NCBI GenBank assembly: GCA_016214125.1
Contig: JACRPC010000023.1
Span: forward strand, 1-64,000
DNA length: 64,000 nt
Direction of reading: 5' to 3'
Source: Rhodospirillales bacterium
GTDB taxonomy: Bacteria > Pseudomonadota > Alphaproteobacteria > Rhodospirillales > WMHbin7
Every line of letters begins with the position of its first letter. Within the stretch, counting starts at the first letter, position 1. The notes below the pieces were generated by a model. That model ran no database searches. It saw only the letters and a program-made list of their open reading frames with translations, and was not told the DNA's origin. This document shows, in pieces, positions 16,300-25,388 of this stretch. The position numbers and the translations under genes are program-made.

Positions 16300-18213
16300 C
16301 TATTCGACGAGGCCCAGGGACGGAAGCAAGGTGGCGGCGCACAGCTTGTCGGGCGAGGCTTTGGCGTTCTTCTTCATCTGGGCGATCAGGGTGCCGATGT
16401 CCTCGATCGGCACTGGGTGGCTGGCCGCCGGCACTTCCAACACCGCCGCCGAAACCGCCAGCAGGGGAAAGGTGCGGTGGTTGCCTTCGCGGTCGCAGCC
16501 GGCCAGGCCGCGCCGCTGGCGGTCGTCGTCGTCGTAGAAGCTTTCGACATCGTGGGCAAAGAGGGCGATCGTCTTGAGGACCATGGCCTCGACGATTGGC
16601 GTCAAGGGATCGCGGAAGCAGACGAAGAAATCGTCGCCGCCGATATGGCCGATCCGGCACCCCAGGGGCGCCAGGCATTTCGAAAGAATTTCGGCGAACA
16701 GCAAAATCGCCCGGTCGCCGCGGCGAAAGCCGTAGGCGTCGTTGAATGGCTTGAAATGGTCGAAATCGAAATAGACGAAAACATGCGATGCCACGGTCTG
16801 CTGGAGGGCTTCGGCGATCCAGCCCATGATGATGGCGTTGCCGGGCAGTTTGGTCAGCGGGTTTTGGTCGCGCGCCTCGGTCAGGTTCTTTTCGTTGATG
16901 ACCTTCAAGAGCGATTGGGCGGACAGGAAGCCCGCGTACCGCATGTCCTCGACCACCAGCACCCCTTCGCTGCCGCCGTCGGCGGCCGAGAACATTTCGA
17001 GGATTCGTTCGGCCGGAGTGTGAATGTCGGCAATCGGACAGCGCTGGAGGAAATGCGCCGGCCGATAGCCGAAGGTCTTGTTGCGGATGATGTCCTTGCC
17101 GTAGGCGGAATAGACGAATTCCTTCAATTCGCGTTCGCGGATGATGCCCAAGGGCGCGCCGGCGGAATCGATCAAGGGCAGGATCATCAGGGTCTTGTCG
17201 TCGCGGAAGCGGTGAAAGACCTCGACCATATCGGAATCGATCGGCATCGGCGGGATGGATTCGATGCGCTCGACGATGATGCGCTGATCGGTGTCGCGGG
17301 CGCGGCGCTCGCGCCGGCTCAGGCCTTCGACGATCACCGAATGGGGGCTAAGGGCGCCGAGGTCGGTGGTCGGCTTTTGGATCAGGTAGCCCTGGACCAG
17401 ATCGCAACCGATTTCCTTGCACATGAAGAATTCGTGCTCGGTCTCCACGCCCTCGGCGATCACTTCGATGCCCAGCACATGCGCGACGTTGACGATGTGG
17501 GCCAGGAACAGCTTCTTTTTCGAATCGGTGGCGATGTCGGTGATGAAGAAGCGGTCGATCTTGAGAAAATCGGGCTCGGCGACATAGAGCATCTTCAGAC
17601 CCGAGAAGCCGGCGCCGAAATCGTCGAGCGCGATCTTGAACGTCTCCCGCTTCAAGGCGCGGATCGCGGCGGTGGGGTCGCTGGCGGAGGGGAACGGGTG
17701 ACTCTCGGAAATTTCCAAGACGATCGCGGTGGGCGGCAGGCCGAGCAGCGCCGCCGTGGCCTGCAAGCGGTCGAGCGCCCCCACCGTCTCGGCGAACACC
17801 CGGTTGTCGACATTGAAAAACAGGCGTTGACGGGCCGAATCGGGCAGGCGGGCGAATTTCATCATCGCCTTCTTGCGCAATTGGGTCTCGACCTCGGCCA
17901 GGCGGTTGCGGTCGTGGAAGTGATCGAGAAAGGCGGCGATGGTGGCGAAGCCCACGCCTTCGACCCCGCGCAGCAGAACCTCGTAGCCGGCGCAACAGCC
18001 GGTGTGGATGTTGACGATCGGCTGGAAGGCGAAGTCGAGGCGTTCCAGCAGGGCCACCAAGTCGTCCAGCGCTTCGCCGGGCGAAGACGGTCGGCCCAGG
18101 GACGCGCCGCGCTCCAGGCTTTGACGCGGCGTCGGCAAAGGGGGATGGGGAAAGGCGACGAAGGGCGGTCGCATGGTCCGGCTTAGGGATTCGTGGATCA
18201 ATATGGGCGTCAT
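16300..18213 (-). CDS. EAL - CBS pair - GGDEF cyclic-di-GMP protein
   Basis: This cytosolic protein of about 637 residues has an EAL phosphodiesterase domain first (about residues 40-290), then two CBS motifs (about 310-450), then a GGDEF domain. EAL catalytic residues all look present: EVLLRG, FFNVDN, LEISE, ALDDFGAG, LKID, AEGVET, VQGYLI. The GGDEF signature reads GGDDF, a departure from GG(D/E)EF that may impair cyclase activity and favour a regulatory role. CBS domains usually sense adenine nucleotides. The start follows GAGGAGCGC; an ATG 39 nt upstream is possible. No membrane segments are seen. Confidence 0.92.
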   Translation of the reverse strand: MTPILIHESLSRTMRPPFVAFPHPPLPTPRQSLERGASLGRPSSPGEALDDLVALLERLDFAFQPIVNIHTGCCAGYEVLLRGVEGVGFATIAAFLDHFHDRNRLAEVETQLRKKAMMKFARLPDSARQRLFFNVDNRVFAETVGALDRLQATAALLGLPPTAIVLEISESHPFPSASDPTAAIRALKRETFKIALDDFGAGFSGLKMLYVAEPDFLKIDRFFITDIATDSKKKLFLAHIVNVAHVLGIEVIAEGVETEHEFFMCKEIGCDLVQGYLIQKPTTDLGALSPHSVIVEGLSRRERRARDTDQRIIVERIESIPPMPIDSDMVEVFHRFRDDKTLMILPLIDSAGAPLGIIRERELKEFVYSAYGKDIIRNKTFGYRPAHFLQRCPIADIHTPAERILEMFSAADGGSEGVLVVEDMRYAGFLSAQSLLKVINEKNLTEARDQNPLTKLPGNAIIMGWIAEALQQTVASHVFVYFDFDHFKPFNDAYGFRRGDRAILLFAEILSKCLAPLGCRIGHIGGDDFFVCFRDPLTPIVEAMVLKTIALFAHDVESFYDDDDRQRRGLAGCDREGNHRTFPLLAVSAAVLEVPAASHPVPIEDIGTLIAQMKKNAKASPDKLCAATLLPSLGLVE

Positions 18214-18528
18214 GCGCTCCTCGGGGGACGGGTTTGTGTGGGGAATGATCATGCCGCCAGTGTCGGTCCTGACCGGGTGAAGTCAACGCCAAGCCCGCCG
18301 CTGCAACGAAAACTTGATCGTGCCGTAACACAAGCGTCACGGCGGCGAGCGGGGTGGCCGAAGACGGGCCGCCCGCCCATTGCCGATCCAGTTATAAAGA
18401 AATTGACAGCATGAAATTTAATCTATAGTTCTGTAAGAAAGTAATAACGCACACAGCCTAAATATTACATAAATGTTGCAAGTGTTTCGCTTTGTAATAA
18501 TCAAGCCGACCAACAAACGGGGCAGGCC
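18214..18528. other. AT-rich divergent intergenic region
   Basis: This 315-bp gap between the EAL-GGDEF gene and the chemoreceptor contains no gene. The part from about 18380 to 18510 is strikingly AT-rich compared with its surroundings and probably carries the promoters. I see no unambiguous operator in it. Confidence 0.5.
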
Positions 18529-20514
18529 ATGAACACACGGGACAACACATCGCGATCCTTCTTGGGCGGGCTGTCGATCGGGGTTCGCATCGGCGGGCTA
18601 ACCGGCTTGGGCGGCTTGGCAATTCTGGCCGTCCTTGGCCTCTCCCTTTGGGGCAACAAGGCCCTGGAATCGGCCGACCATCTGGCCAAGTCGTTCGAGG
18701 CGTTGAGCGACCTCAACGCGCAACTGAGCATCGCGGCCCTGGAACTGCGCCGGCATGAAAAGGATTTCCTGTTGCGTCGCGCCGTCCAGTACGCCGAGCG
18801 CAATGCCAAGACCTTGGAGGCGATGACCGGTCAGTTGGCCAAGCTGGCCGGCCTCGAGGCGGCCGCGCCAATCCGGCCCCGGATCGACGACATCACCGCC
18901 GGCCTCGGGCGCTACAAGAGCCAGTTCGGCCTTGTGGTGTCCGGCTCGGTCGCCATGGGCCTCACCGACGAACTGGGCAAACGGGGCGAGTTGCGCAAGG
19001 CCGTGCACCAGGTCGAGGAGATCGTGAAGGCCGCGCAACAAGAGGCCTTCCTGATTCCGATGCTGACCATGCGCCGCTACGAGAAGGACTTTCTGCTGCG
19101 TGGCGATCCCGCCTATGTCGAGCGGCTGAAGGCGGTGCACAACGAGATGCGGGTAGGGGTGGCCACCGCCAATCTGCCTTCCGAGCGCAAGACCGAGATC
19201 GGCCGCCTGCTCGGCGATTATGCGCGGGCGATGGACGAGGTGGCGACCCAGGACAAAGTGGTGCGCGACGCCACCAAGGCGATGAGCGATGCCTACGCCG
19301 CCATCGAGCCGTCCTTCAAGAAGATCGAGGACTTCGCGGCCGAGCGGCAAAAGGCGGTCGAGGCGGAAATCGAAGCGATCCGCGCCCGCGTCGCCCGCCT
19401 GGGCATGCTGATCGGCTTGGCCGTCTTGGCGCTGTTCGGGGTGGGCGCCGTCTTGATCAGCCGCAGCGTCACCCGGCCGGTGCAGGCCATCACCGGGATC
19501 ATGCGCAAGCTCGCCGAGGGCGAGCGGGCGCTCGACGTGCCCTTTACCGCCAACGCCGACGAGGTGGGCGCCATGGCGCGCGCCGTCGAGGTCTTCAAGG
19601 AAAACATGATCAAGGCCGAGCGCCTGGACGCCGAGGCCAAGGCCGCCCAGCAGCACGACATCCGCCGCGCCGAGAAGCGCCAGGCCCTGACCGAGGCCTT
19701 CGACAAGATCGTCGTCGCCGCCCTGACCAAGGTCAACGAGACCGTGAAGGCGGTTCACACCACCTCGGACGGTCTGCACGCCGCCGCCGACCAGACCAGC
19801 AAGCAAAGCGCCACGGTGGCCGCGGCCTCGCAGCAGGCCTCGGCCAACGTGCAGACGGTGGCCACGGCCACCGACGAGCTGGGAGCGTCGACGCGCGAGA
19901 TCGGCCAGCGGGTCTCGGAAACCACTCGCATTTCCCGCGAGGCGGTGAGCGGCGTCGAGAAAGCCGGCTCGCTGATGCAAGGGCTGGCCTCGGCCGCCGA
20001 CCAGATCGGCGCCGTGGTCAAGCTGATCAACGACATCGCCTCGCAAACCAACCTCTTGGCCTTGAACGCCACCATCGAGGCGGCCCGTGCCGGCGACGCC
20101 GGCAAGGGCTTTGCCGTGGTGGCCAACGAGGTGAAGAATCTGGCCACCCAGACCACCAAGGCGACCGATGAAATCGCCGGCCAGGTGGGCGGCGTGCAGA
20201 ACGCCACCCGCGAGGCCGAGGAGGCGATTCGCGCCGTCGTCGAGCAGATCCGCAAGGTCGACGAGGTGGTGGGCGCCATCGCGGCGGCGGTCGAGGAGCA
20301 GGGCGCCGCCACCCAGGAGATCGCCCGCAACGCCCAGGAGGCGGCCAACGGCAACGAGGCGGTCAACCAGACCATCGTCCAGGTCTCGCAAGCGGCCCAG
20401 GATACCGGCTCGATGGCGGCCAAGATGTTCGGGGTGGCGAACGATCTGCAGACCGAGGCCGATGGTTTGAAAACCGAGGTCGAGCGTTTCCTCGACGGCA
20501 TGCGCGCCGTCTAG
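18529..20514 (+). CDS. methyl-accepting chemotaxis protein with HBM-type sensor
   Basis: This 661-residue chemoreceptor has TM1 near residues 20-42, a periplasmic sensor and TM2 near 290-312, then HAMP and signalling helices with [25 protein letters not shown] at the tip. The sensor has two copies of an RRxEKDFLLR motif (ELRRHEKDFLLRR and MRRYEKDFLLRG), one in each half, which marks the helical bimodular (HBM) fold known from McpS-type receptors for TCA-cycle acids. Ligand identity is only suggested by the family. A strong terminator follows. Confidence 0.93.
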   Translation: MNTRDNTSRSFLGGLSIGVRIGGLTGLGGLAILAVLGLSLWGNKALESADHLAKSFEALSDLNAQLSIAALELRRHEKDFLLRRAVQYAERNAKTLEAMTGQLAKLAGLEAAAPIRPRIDDITAGLGRYKSQFGLVVSGSVAMGLTDELGKRGELRKAVHQVEEIVKAAQQEAFLIPMLTMRRYEKDFLLRGDPAYVERLKAVHNEMRVGVATANLPSERKTEIGRLLGDYARAMDEVATQDKVVRDATKAMSDAYAAIEPSFKKIEDFAAERQKAVEAEIEAIRARVARLGMLIGLAVLALFGVGAVLISRSVTRPVQAITGIMRKLAEGERALDVPFTANADEVGAMARAVEVFKENMIKAERLDAEAKAAQQHDIRRAEKRQALTEAFDKIVVAALTKVNETVKAVHTTSDGLHAAADQTSKQSATVAAASQQASANVQTVATATDELGASTREIGQRVSETTRISREAVSGVEKAGSLMQGLASAADQIGAVVKLINDIASQTNLLALNATIEAARAGDAGKGFAVVANEVKNLATQTTKATDEIAGQVGGVQNATREAEEAIRAVVEQIRKVDEVVGAIAAAVEEQGAATQEIARNAQEAANGNEAVNQTIVQVSQAAQDTGSMAAKMFGVANDLQTEADGLKTEVERFLDGMRAV

Positions 20515-20534
20515 GAAAGCTTGATCGCGAATAA

Positions 20535-20568
20535 GAAGGCCGGGGTGGCGGTTGCCAGCCCGGCCTTC
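20535..20568 (+). terminator. hairpin terminator after the HBM chemoreceptor
   Basis: GAAGGCCGGG (20535-20544) pairs perfectly with CCCGGCCTTC (20559-20568) around a 14-nt loop, 20 nt after the chemoreceptor stop. There is only a weak T content after it. Position and stability fit a transcription terminator. Confidence 0.7.
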
Positions 20569-20734
20569 GGCTTCTATGCTCCGCTTCCGTCGAGGAGGGA
20601 TGCGTGGACGCCGCGTCCGGTTGGCTCTGGCGGCGCTTGGCGTTCTCGCCTACGCTTGGTCCGGTCGGGTATCGCGGTCCGATCCCGGCGGCGCCTTCCT
20701 CTGACGCAAGGCGACTTAGGCATAAGGAATCGGC

Positions 20735-21388
20735 ATGGCTTCGAAATCGACGAAATCGCCCAAATCGCCCAAATCGCCGAAATCGACCGGCGGCGCCTTC
20801 GCCATCCTGGGCGCGCTCCTGGTGGCGTTGGGCCTAGGGCTGGGCATCCGCTACGCCTTCCTCGACAAGGGCCCGATCGAACCCCTGAAGATCGAGGTCA
20901 AGATCGGCGGCCCCTTCGATCTCGTCGATCACAACGGAAGAACCGTTACCGACGAAACCTATCGCGGCCGCTACCTGCTGGTCTATTTCGGCTACATCTA
21001 TTGTCCCGATGTCTGCCCGACCGGGCTGCAGACCATCACCGAGGCCTTGAACAAGCTGGGCGACAAGGCCCAGGCCGTGCAGCCGATCTTCGTTTCGGTC
21101 GATCCCGAGCGCGACACGGTGGCGCAGATGGCGGCCTATGTGAAATCCTTCCATCCCAGCCTGATCGGCCTTACCGGGGCTCCCGAGCAGGTGATGGCGA
21201 CGGCCAGGGCCTATCGCGTCTATTACGCCAAGGTGAAGAAGGAGGGCGCGGCGCCCAACGAATATCTGGTCGATCACTCGGCGGTGATCTATCTGATGGG
21301 GCCGGACGGGCGCTACATCCAGCATTTCTCGCACAGCGTCGAGGCCGAGGAGATGGCCCGGGCGCTTGAGCGCCACATCGACAAGTGA
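20735..21388 (+). CDS. SCO1/SenC family copper chaperone
   Basis: This 217-residue protein has a lysine/serine-rich cytosolic tail, one membrane anchor (about residues 20-42) and a periplasmic thioredoxin-like domain. Copper ligands are the CPDVC pair in YCPDVCPTGL and His in VDHSAVIYL. Sco proteins deliver copper to the CuA site of cytochrome oxidase subunit II. This copy is not next to an oxidase; another Sco gene sits inside the cox operon of this window. The N-terminus is built from a 9-bp microsatellite. The cobyrinate synthase gene starts 7 nt downstream. Confidence 0.92.
   Translation: MASKSTKSPKSPKSPKSTGGAFAILGALLVALGLGLGIRYAFLDKGPIEPLKIEVKIGGPFDLVDHNGRTVTDETYRGRYLLVYFGYIYCPDVCPTGLQTITEALNKLGDKAQAVQPIFVSVDPERDTVAQMAAYVKSFHPSLIGLTGAPEQVMATARAYRVYYAKVKKEGAAPNEYLVDHSAVIYLMGPDGRYIQHFSHSVEAEEMARALERHIDK
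20744..20788 (+). repeat. 9-bp tandem repeat inside the Sco coding region
   Basis: Five consecutive copies of AAATCGNCN encode Lys-Ser-Pro/Thr units in the cytosolic tail. Two adjacent copies are identical (AAATCGCCC). The unit is a multiple of three, so length changes would keep the reading frame. Confidence 0.85.
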
Positions 21389-21395
21389 CCGACGG

Positions 21396-22718
21396 GTGAG
21401 CGCGCCCGGCCTCATTCTCGCCGCGCCCTCGACCGGCAGCGGCAAGACCACGGTCACGCTGGGCCTGCTGGCGGCCCTGCGTCGCCAGGGCATGCGGGTG
21501 GCGTCGGCCAAGGTCGGCCCCGATTACATCGATCCGGCCTTTCACGCCCGGGCCTCGGGCCGGCCTTGCCTCAATCTCGACGGCTGGGCGATGCGCCCGG
21601 CGACGCTGGCCGGCTTGGCGGGCGAAGCGGCCGCCCAGGCCGATCTGCTGATCGTCGAGGGCGTCATGGGCCTGTTCGACGGCGCCCGGGTGACCGAAGG
21701 ACCCGACGGCTCCACCGCCGATCTGGCCGGTCGGCTGAGCTGGCCGGTGGTGTTGGTGATCGATGCCGGCGGCTTGGCCGGCTCGGCGGCGGCGATCCTC
21801 AAGGGCTTTGCCGGCTTCGAGGCCAAGGTGCGGGTGGTGGGCGTGATCTTCAATCGCGTGGGCGGGGCCGAGCACACGGCGATCTTGGCCGACGCCTGCC
21901 GGCGCGCCTGTCCCGACATCGCCATCCTGGGCGGCTTGCCGCGCCAGGCCGATCTGGAACTGCCCAGCCGCCATCTCGGGCTGGTGCAGGCGGTCGAGCA
22001 TGCCGATCTCGAACGGATGCTGGCCAGGGCGGCCGATTGGATCGCCGCCCATCTCGATCTTGAGCGGCTGGTGGGACTGGCCAAGCCGGGACCGACCAGG
22101 GCGTCGTCGTCGATCGTGGCGATCCCGCCCCTGGGCCAACGGATCGCCCTGGCGCGCGACGAGGCCTTCGCCTTCGCCTATCCGGCCTTGCTGGAAGGCT
22201 GGCGGCGGGCCGGCGCGGAAATCCATCCCTTTTCGCCCCTGGCCGACCAGGCGCCCGACGCCGGCGCCGACGCCGTCTATCTGCCCGGCGGCTACCCGGA
22301 ATTGCAGGCGGCAAGGTTGGCCGGCAACCGGCGATTTTTGGATGGGCTGCGCGAGCGGGTGCAAGCCGGGGCGGCGATCCTGGGCGAGTGCGGCGGCTAC
22401 ATGGTGCTGGGCCAAAGCCTGATCGACGCCGAAGGCCAGGCCCAACCGATGGCCGGGCTTCTGCCGCTGGTCGCCAGCTTCGCCCAACGCAAATTGCATC
22501 TGGGCTATCGCCAGGCCGTTCTGGCAACCGACACGCCCCTGGGGGCCAGGGGCATGGGATTTCGCGGCCACGAATTCCACTACGCCACCATCCTTGAGGA
22601 AGGGGCGGGGACGCCGCTGTTCGCCGCCAGCGACGCCGCCGGCCGGCCGAAGGGCGATGCCGGGCGGATGATGGGCCGGGTGATGGGCTCTTTCATCCAT
22701 CTCATCGACCGGGAATGA
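21396..22718 (+). CDS. cobB: cobyrinate a,c-diamide synthase
   Basis: ATP-dependent glutamine amidotransferase that amidates side chains a and c of (hydrogeno)cobyrinic acid. Of about 440 residues: an N-terminal DTBS-like ATP domain with LAAPSTGSGKTTVTLG, VGPDYIDPAFH and LIVEGVMGLFDG, then a triad-type GATase with ILGECGGYMVLG (nucleophile Cys) and MGFRGHEFHYAT (His). GTG 21396 is preferred; a TTG 30 nt upstream inside the Sco gene is possible. It is called CbiA in cobalt-early pathways. It is separated by 21 kb from the main cobalamin cluster of the window. Confidence 0.94.
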   Translation: MSAPGLILAAPSTGSGKTTVTLGLLAALRRQGMRVASAKVGPDYIDPAFHARASGRPCLNLDGWAMRPATLAGLAGEAAAQADLLIVEGVMGLFDGARVTEGPDGSTADLAGRLSWPVVLVIDAGGLAGSAAAILKGFAGFEAKVRVVGVIFNRVGGAEHTAILADACRRACPDIAILGGLPRQADLELPSRHLGLVQAVEHADLERMLARAADWIAAHLDLERLVGLAKPGPTRASSSIVAIPPLGQRIALARDEAFAFAYPALLEGWRRAGAEIHPFSPLADQAPDAGADAVYLPGGYPELQAARLAGNRRFLDGLRERVQAGAAILGECGGYMVLGQSLIDAEGQAQPMAGLLPLVASFAQRKLHLGYRQAVLATDTPLGARGMGFRGHEFHYATILEEGAGTPLFAASDAAGRPKGDAGRMMGRVMGSFIHLIDRE

Positions 22719-22793
22719 GCGGTCATTCGGTTTTTCCTTGCCGCAAGGCCGAATCGCGCTAACCTGTTCCGAACGGCCCCTGATTCGAAACAA

Positions 22794-24017
22794 ATGCTTT
22801 ATTTTCTTAGGGAAATGCAGTTGGCGGCGCTGGCCCCGATGGGGGCGGCGGCGGGCGCTTTGGGCCAGGCCTTGCGCCAGCCCTGGCATCCGCTGGCCTA
22901 TCTGCCGCATGGCGCCGCCCTGGCCGAAGGCCTGGCCTTTTTCGAGAATTTTGCCACCCGCCCGGTCAAGCCGGTCTTCGGGCTCGACCAGGTCACGGTC
23001 AAGGGCAAGCGCGTTCCTGTGACGGAAGAGGTCGTGGTCGAAACCGCTTTCTGCCGGGTGGTCCGCTTTCGCCGTCCGGACGTGAAGGCGGGCGATCCTC
23101 GGGTTCTGGTGCTGGCGCCGTTGTCGGGCCATCACGCCACCCTTCTGCGCGACACGGTGGCGGCGCTTCTGCCGGCGCACGAGGTCATGATCACCGATTG
23201 GATCGACGCCCGCCACATTCCCGTTTCGGCCGGCGTCTTCGGGCTCGACGATTACATCGCCTTCCTGCTCGATCTGGTGCGCCGCTTCGGGCCCGATCTG
23301 CATGTGATGGCGGTCTGCCAGCCCTCGGTGCCCGCCTTGGCGGCGCTGGCGCTCTTGGCCGAGGCCGACGATCCGGCGCAGCCGAAATCGCTCATCCTGA
23401 TGGGCGGGCCGATCGACACCCGCATCAACCCGACCAAGCCCAACCGGGCGGCGCTGCGCCACGACCGGGCCGACATCGAGCGCCGCTTCATCCAGACGGT
23501 GCCCTTTGGGCATGAAGGGGCGGGGCGGCGCGTCTTTCCCGGCTTCTTGCAGCTTTCGGGTTTCGTGGCGATGAATCTCGATCGCCATCTGGGCGCCCAG
23601 ATCGAGCTGTTCAAGCATCTGGTGCGGGGCGACGGCGACGGCGCCGCCCGGCACCGCCAATTCTACCAGGACTATCTGGCGGTGATGGATCTGCCGGCCG
23701 AGTATTATCTGGAGACCATTGAAACGGTCTTTCGAAATCACGATCTTCCCATGGGCCGGATGGTCTGGCGGGGTCGTCCGGTCCGCCCCCAGGCGATCCG
23801 CAAGACCGCGCTCTTGACCGTCGAGGGCGAAAAGGACGACATTTCGGCGCCCGGCCAGACCCGGGCGGCCCATGATCTGTGCGCGCGGCTGTCGCCGGGG
23901 CGTCGCGCCCACCACCTGCAACCCCGGGTCGGCCATTTCGGCCTCTTCAACGGCCGCCGCTGGCGCGAGGAGATCCTGCCCGTTGTCGCCCAGTTCATCC
24001 GCACCCACCAAGGCTAA
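22794..24017 (+). CDS. phaZ: intracellular polyhydroxyalkanoate depolymerase
   Basis: This 407-residue alpha/beta-hydrolase-like enzyme mobilises PHB granules in the cytosol. The N-terminal MLYFLREMQLAALAP and the segment LAPLSGHHATLLRDTV match PhaZ. The lipase-box position reads MAVCQPSVP, with Cys as nucleophile in place of Ser, as in PhaZa1 of Cupriavidus. The C-terminal GEKDDISAPGQT and HFGLFNGRRWR supply Asp and His. There is no signal peptide. It is the first gene of a tightly coupled run that continues with an unrelated UPF0260 gene. Confidence 0.94.
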   Translation: MLYFLREMQLAALAPMGAAAGALGQALRQPWHPLAYLPHGAALAEGLAFFENFATRPVKPVFGLDQVTVKGKRVPVTEEVVVETAFCRVVRFRRPDVKAGDPRVLVLAPLSGHHATLLRDTVAALLPAHEVMITDWIDARHIPVSAGVFGLDDYIAFLLDLVRRFGPDLHVMAVCQPSVPALAALALLAEADDPAQPKSLILMGGPIDTRINPTKPNRAALRHDRADIERRFIQTVPFGHEGAGRRVFPGFLQLSGFVAMNLDRHLGAQIELFKHLVRGDGDGAARHRQFYQDYLAVMDLPAEYYLETIETVFRNHDLPMGRMVWRGRPVRPQAIRKTALLTVEGEKDDISAPGQTRAAHDLCARLSPGRRAHHLQPRVGHFGLFNGRRWREEILPVVAQFIRTHQG

Positions 24018-24477
24018 ATCGGCCTTCTGGCGCACGAAGCCGCTTTCCCGGCTTTCGGCGGCCGAGTGGGAATCGCTGTGCGACGGCTGCGGCCTTTGTT
24101 GTCTGTTCAAGCTGGAAAGCGAGGACACCGGCGCCATCTGGATGACCGAGGTGGCGTGCAAGCTGCTCGATCTCGAATCCTGCCGCTGCATGGACTATCC
24201 CGACCGCGCCCGCCAGGTCAGCGATTGCGTGAGCCTCACCCCCAAGGCGGCCAAGACCATCCCCTGGCTGCCGGAGAGCTGCGCCTATCGCCGCCTGGCC
24301 CGGGGGGCCGATCTGCCCGCCTGGCATCCGCTGGTGTCCGGCGATCCCGAGCGCGTCCATGCCGAGGGGATTTCGGTGCGCGGCCGGGCGATTTCCGAGC
24401 ACGAAGCCGGCCCGCTCAACCAGCATGTGGTCGAGTGGCCGGCGGCCAAACCGAAGACGAAGGCGCGACAACGATGA
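23983..24477 (+). CDS. UPF0260 family protein (YcgN-like, cysteine cluster)
   Basis: This protein of about 164 residues carries the conserved CDGCGLCC near its N-terminus and further cysteines (LESCRCMDYPDR, VSDCVSL, ESCAYR). These eight-cysteine proteins are likely zinc- or iron-binding; function unknown. No ATG exists in a sensible place. TTG 23983, 35 nt before the phaZ stop and behind GAGGAG, is the best start, but it is uncertain. The stop overlaps the next ATG (ATGA). Confidence 0.82.
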   Translation: MSPSSSAPTKAKSAFWRTKPLSRLSAAEWESLCDGCGLCCLFKLESEDTGAIWMTEVACKLLDLESCRCMDYPDRARQVSDCVSLTPKAAKTIPWLPESCAYRRLARGADLPAWHPLVSGDPERVHAEGISVRGRAISEHEAGPLNQHVVEWPAAKPKTKARQR

Positions 24478-25388
24478 GCGAACCCGCCAAGGGAATCCTG
24501 GCCGCGGCGCTGACGCCGCTTGACGCCGATCTGGCGCCCGACCATGCCGGGCTGGCCGCCCATTGCCGCTGGCTGCTGGCCCATGGCTGCGACGGGCTGG
24601 CGGTCTTGGGCACCACCGGCGAGGCCAATTCCTTCACGGTGGCCGAGCGGCTGGAGATTCTCGAACGCCTGGTGGCGGCGAAGATTCCGCCGCGAACCCT
24701 GCTGCCCGGCACCGGCTGCTGCGCGCTTCCCGACAGCATCGCGCTTACCCGCAAGGTGGTGGAACTGGGCCTGCGCGGCGCTCTGGTGCTGCCGCCCTTT
24801 TACTACAAGAACGTTAGCGACGACGGGCTCTACGCCGCCTTCGCCCGCATCATCGAAGGGGTGGGCGACGCAAGGCTGCGCCTGTATCTCTACCACTTTC
24901 CGCAATTGGCGATGGTGCCGATCACCCGGCCGGTGATCGAGCGCCTGCTCCGCGATTTTCCCAACATCGTGGTGGGGATGAAGGACAGCTCCGGCGACGC
25001 CGCCCATATGTGCGCGATCGCCAGGGACTATCCCGGCTTCGCCGTGCTGGCCGGGGCCGACGATTGCCTCTATCCGCTGTTGAAGGCGGGCGGGGCCGGC
25101 TGCATCACCGCGGTCGCCAATCTGGCGGCACCGCTGGCGGCCGAGCTGTACCGGGTTTGGAACGATGCCGATCGGGCGGCGCCCATCAATGTCCGCCTGT
25201 GCGGCGTGCGCGCCGTCTTTTCCAAATATCCGCTGCAAAGCGCCTTGAAGGAGATCATGGCGCGGCACAGCGGCCAGGCGGGTTGGCGGCGCTTGCGGCC
25301 GCCGCTGATGCCGTTGGCGCCCGACCGCGCCCAGGCGCTCGCCGGCGAGTTGGCGGCGATCGGGTTCGCGCCGCCGCCTCTGGCATGA
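24474..25388 (+). CDS. DapA-like aldolase (dihydrodipicolinate synthase / NAL family)
   Basis: This 304-residue TIM-barrel lyase forms a Schiff base through Lys in VGMKDSSGD, and the family Tyr is in LYLYHFPQ. GTTGEANSFT near residue 45 is the usual pyruvate-binding GTTGE motif. Its neighbours are not lysine genes, and features such as PLDADLAPDHAGLAAHCRWLL are closer to the broad DapA/NAL group than to the housekeeping DapA. The substrate is therefore open: dihydrodipicolinate, sialic acid or a 2-keto-3-deoxy acid. It is coupled to the genes on both sides by ATGA overlaps. Confidence 0.85.
   Translation: MSEPAKGILAAALTPLDADLAPDHAGLAAHCRWLLAHGCDGLAVLGTTGEANSFTVAERLEILERLVAAKIPPRTLLPGTGCCALPDSIALTRKVVELGLRGALVLPPFYYKNVSDDGLYAAFARIIEGVGDARLRLYLYHFPQLAMVPITRPVIERLLRDFPNIVVGMKDSSGDAAHMCAIARDYPGFAVLAGADDCLYPLLKAGGAGCITAVANLAAPLAAELYRVWNDADRAAPINVRLCGVRAVFSKYPLQSALKEIMARHSGQAGWRRLRPPLMPLAPDRAQALAGELAAIGFAPPPLA

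Noticed and set aside
21171-24191. 1006-codon minus-strand frame across cobB and phaZ
   Set aside because: It covers two well-defined plus-strand genes, and the product is low-complexity Gly/Arg/His without motifs.
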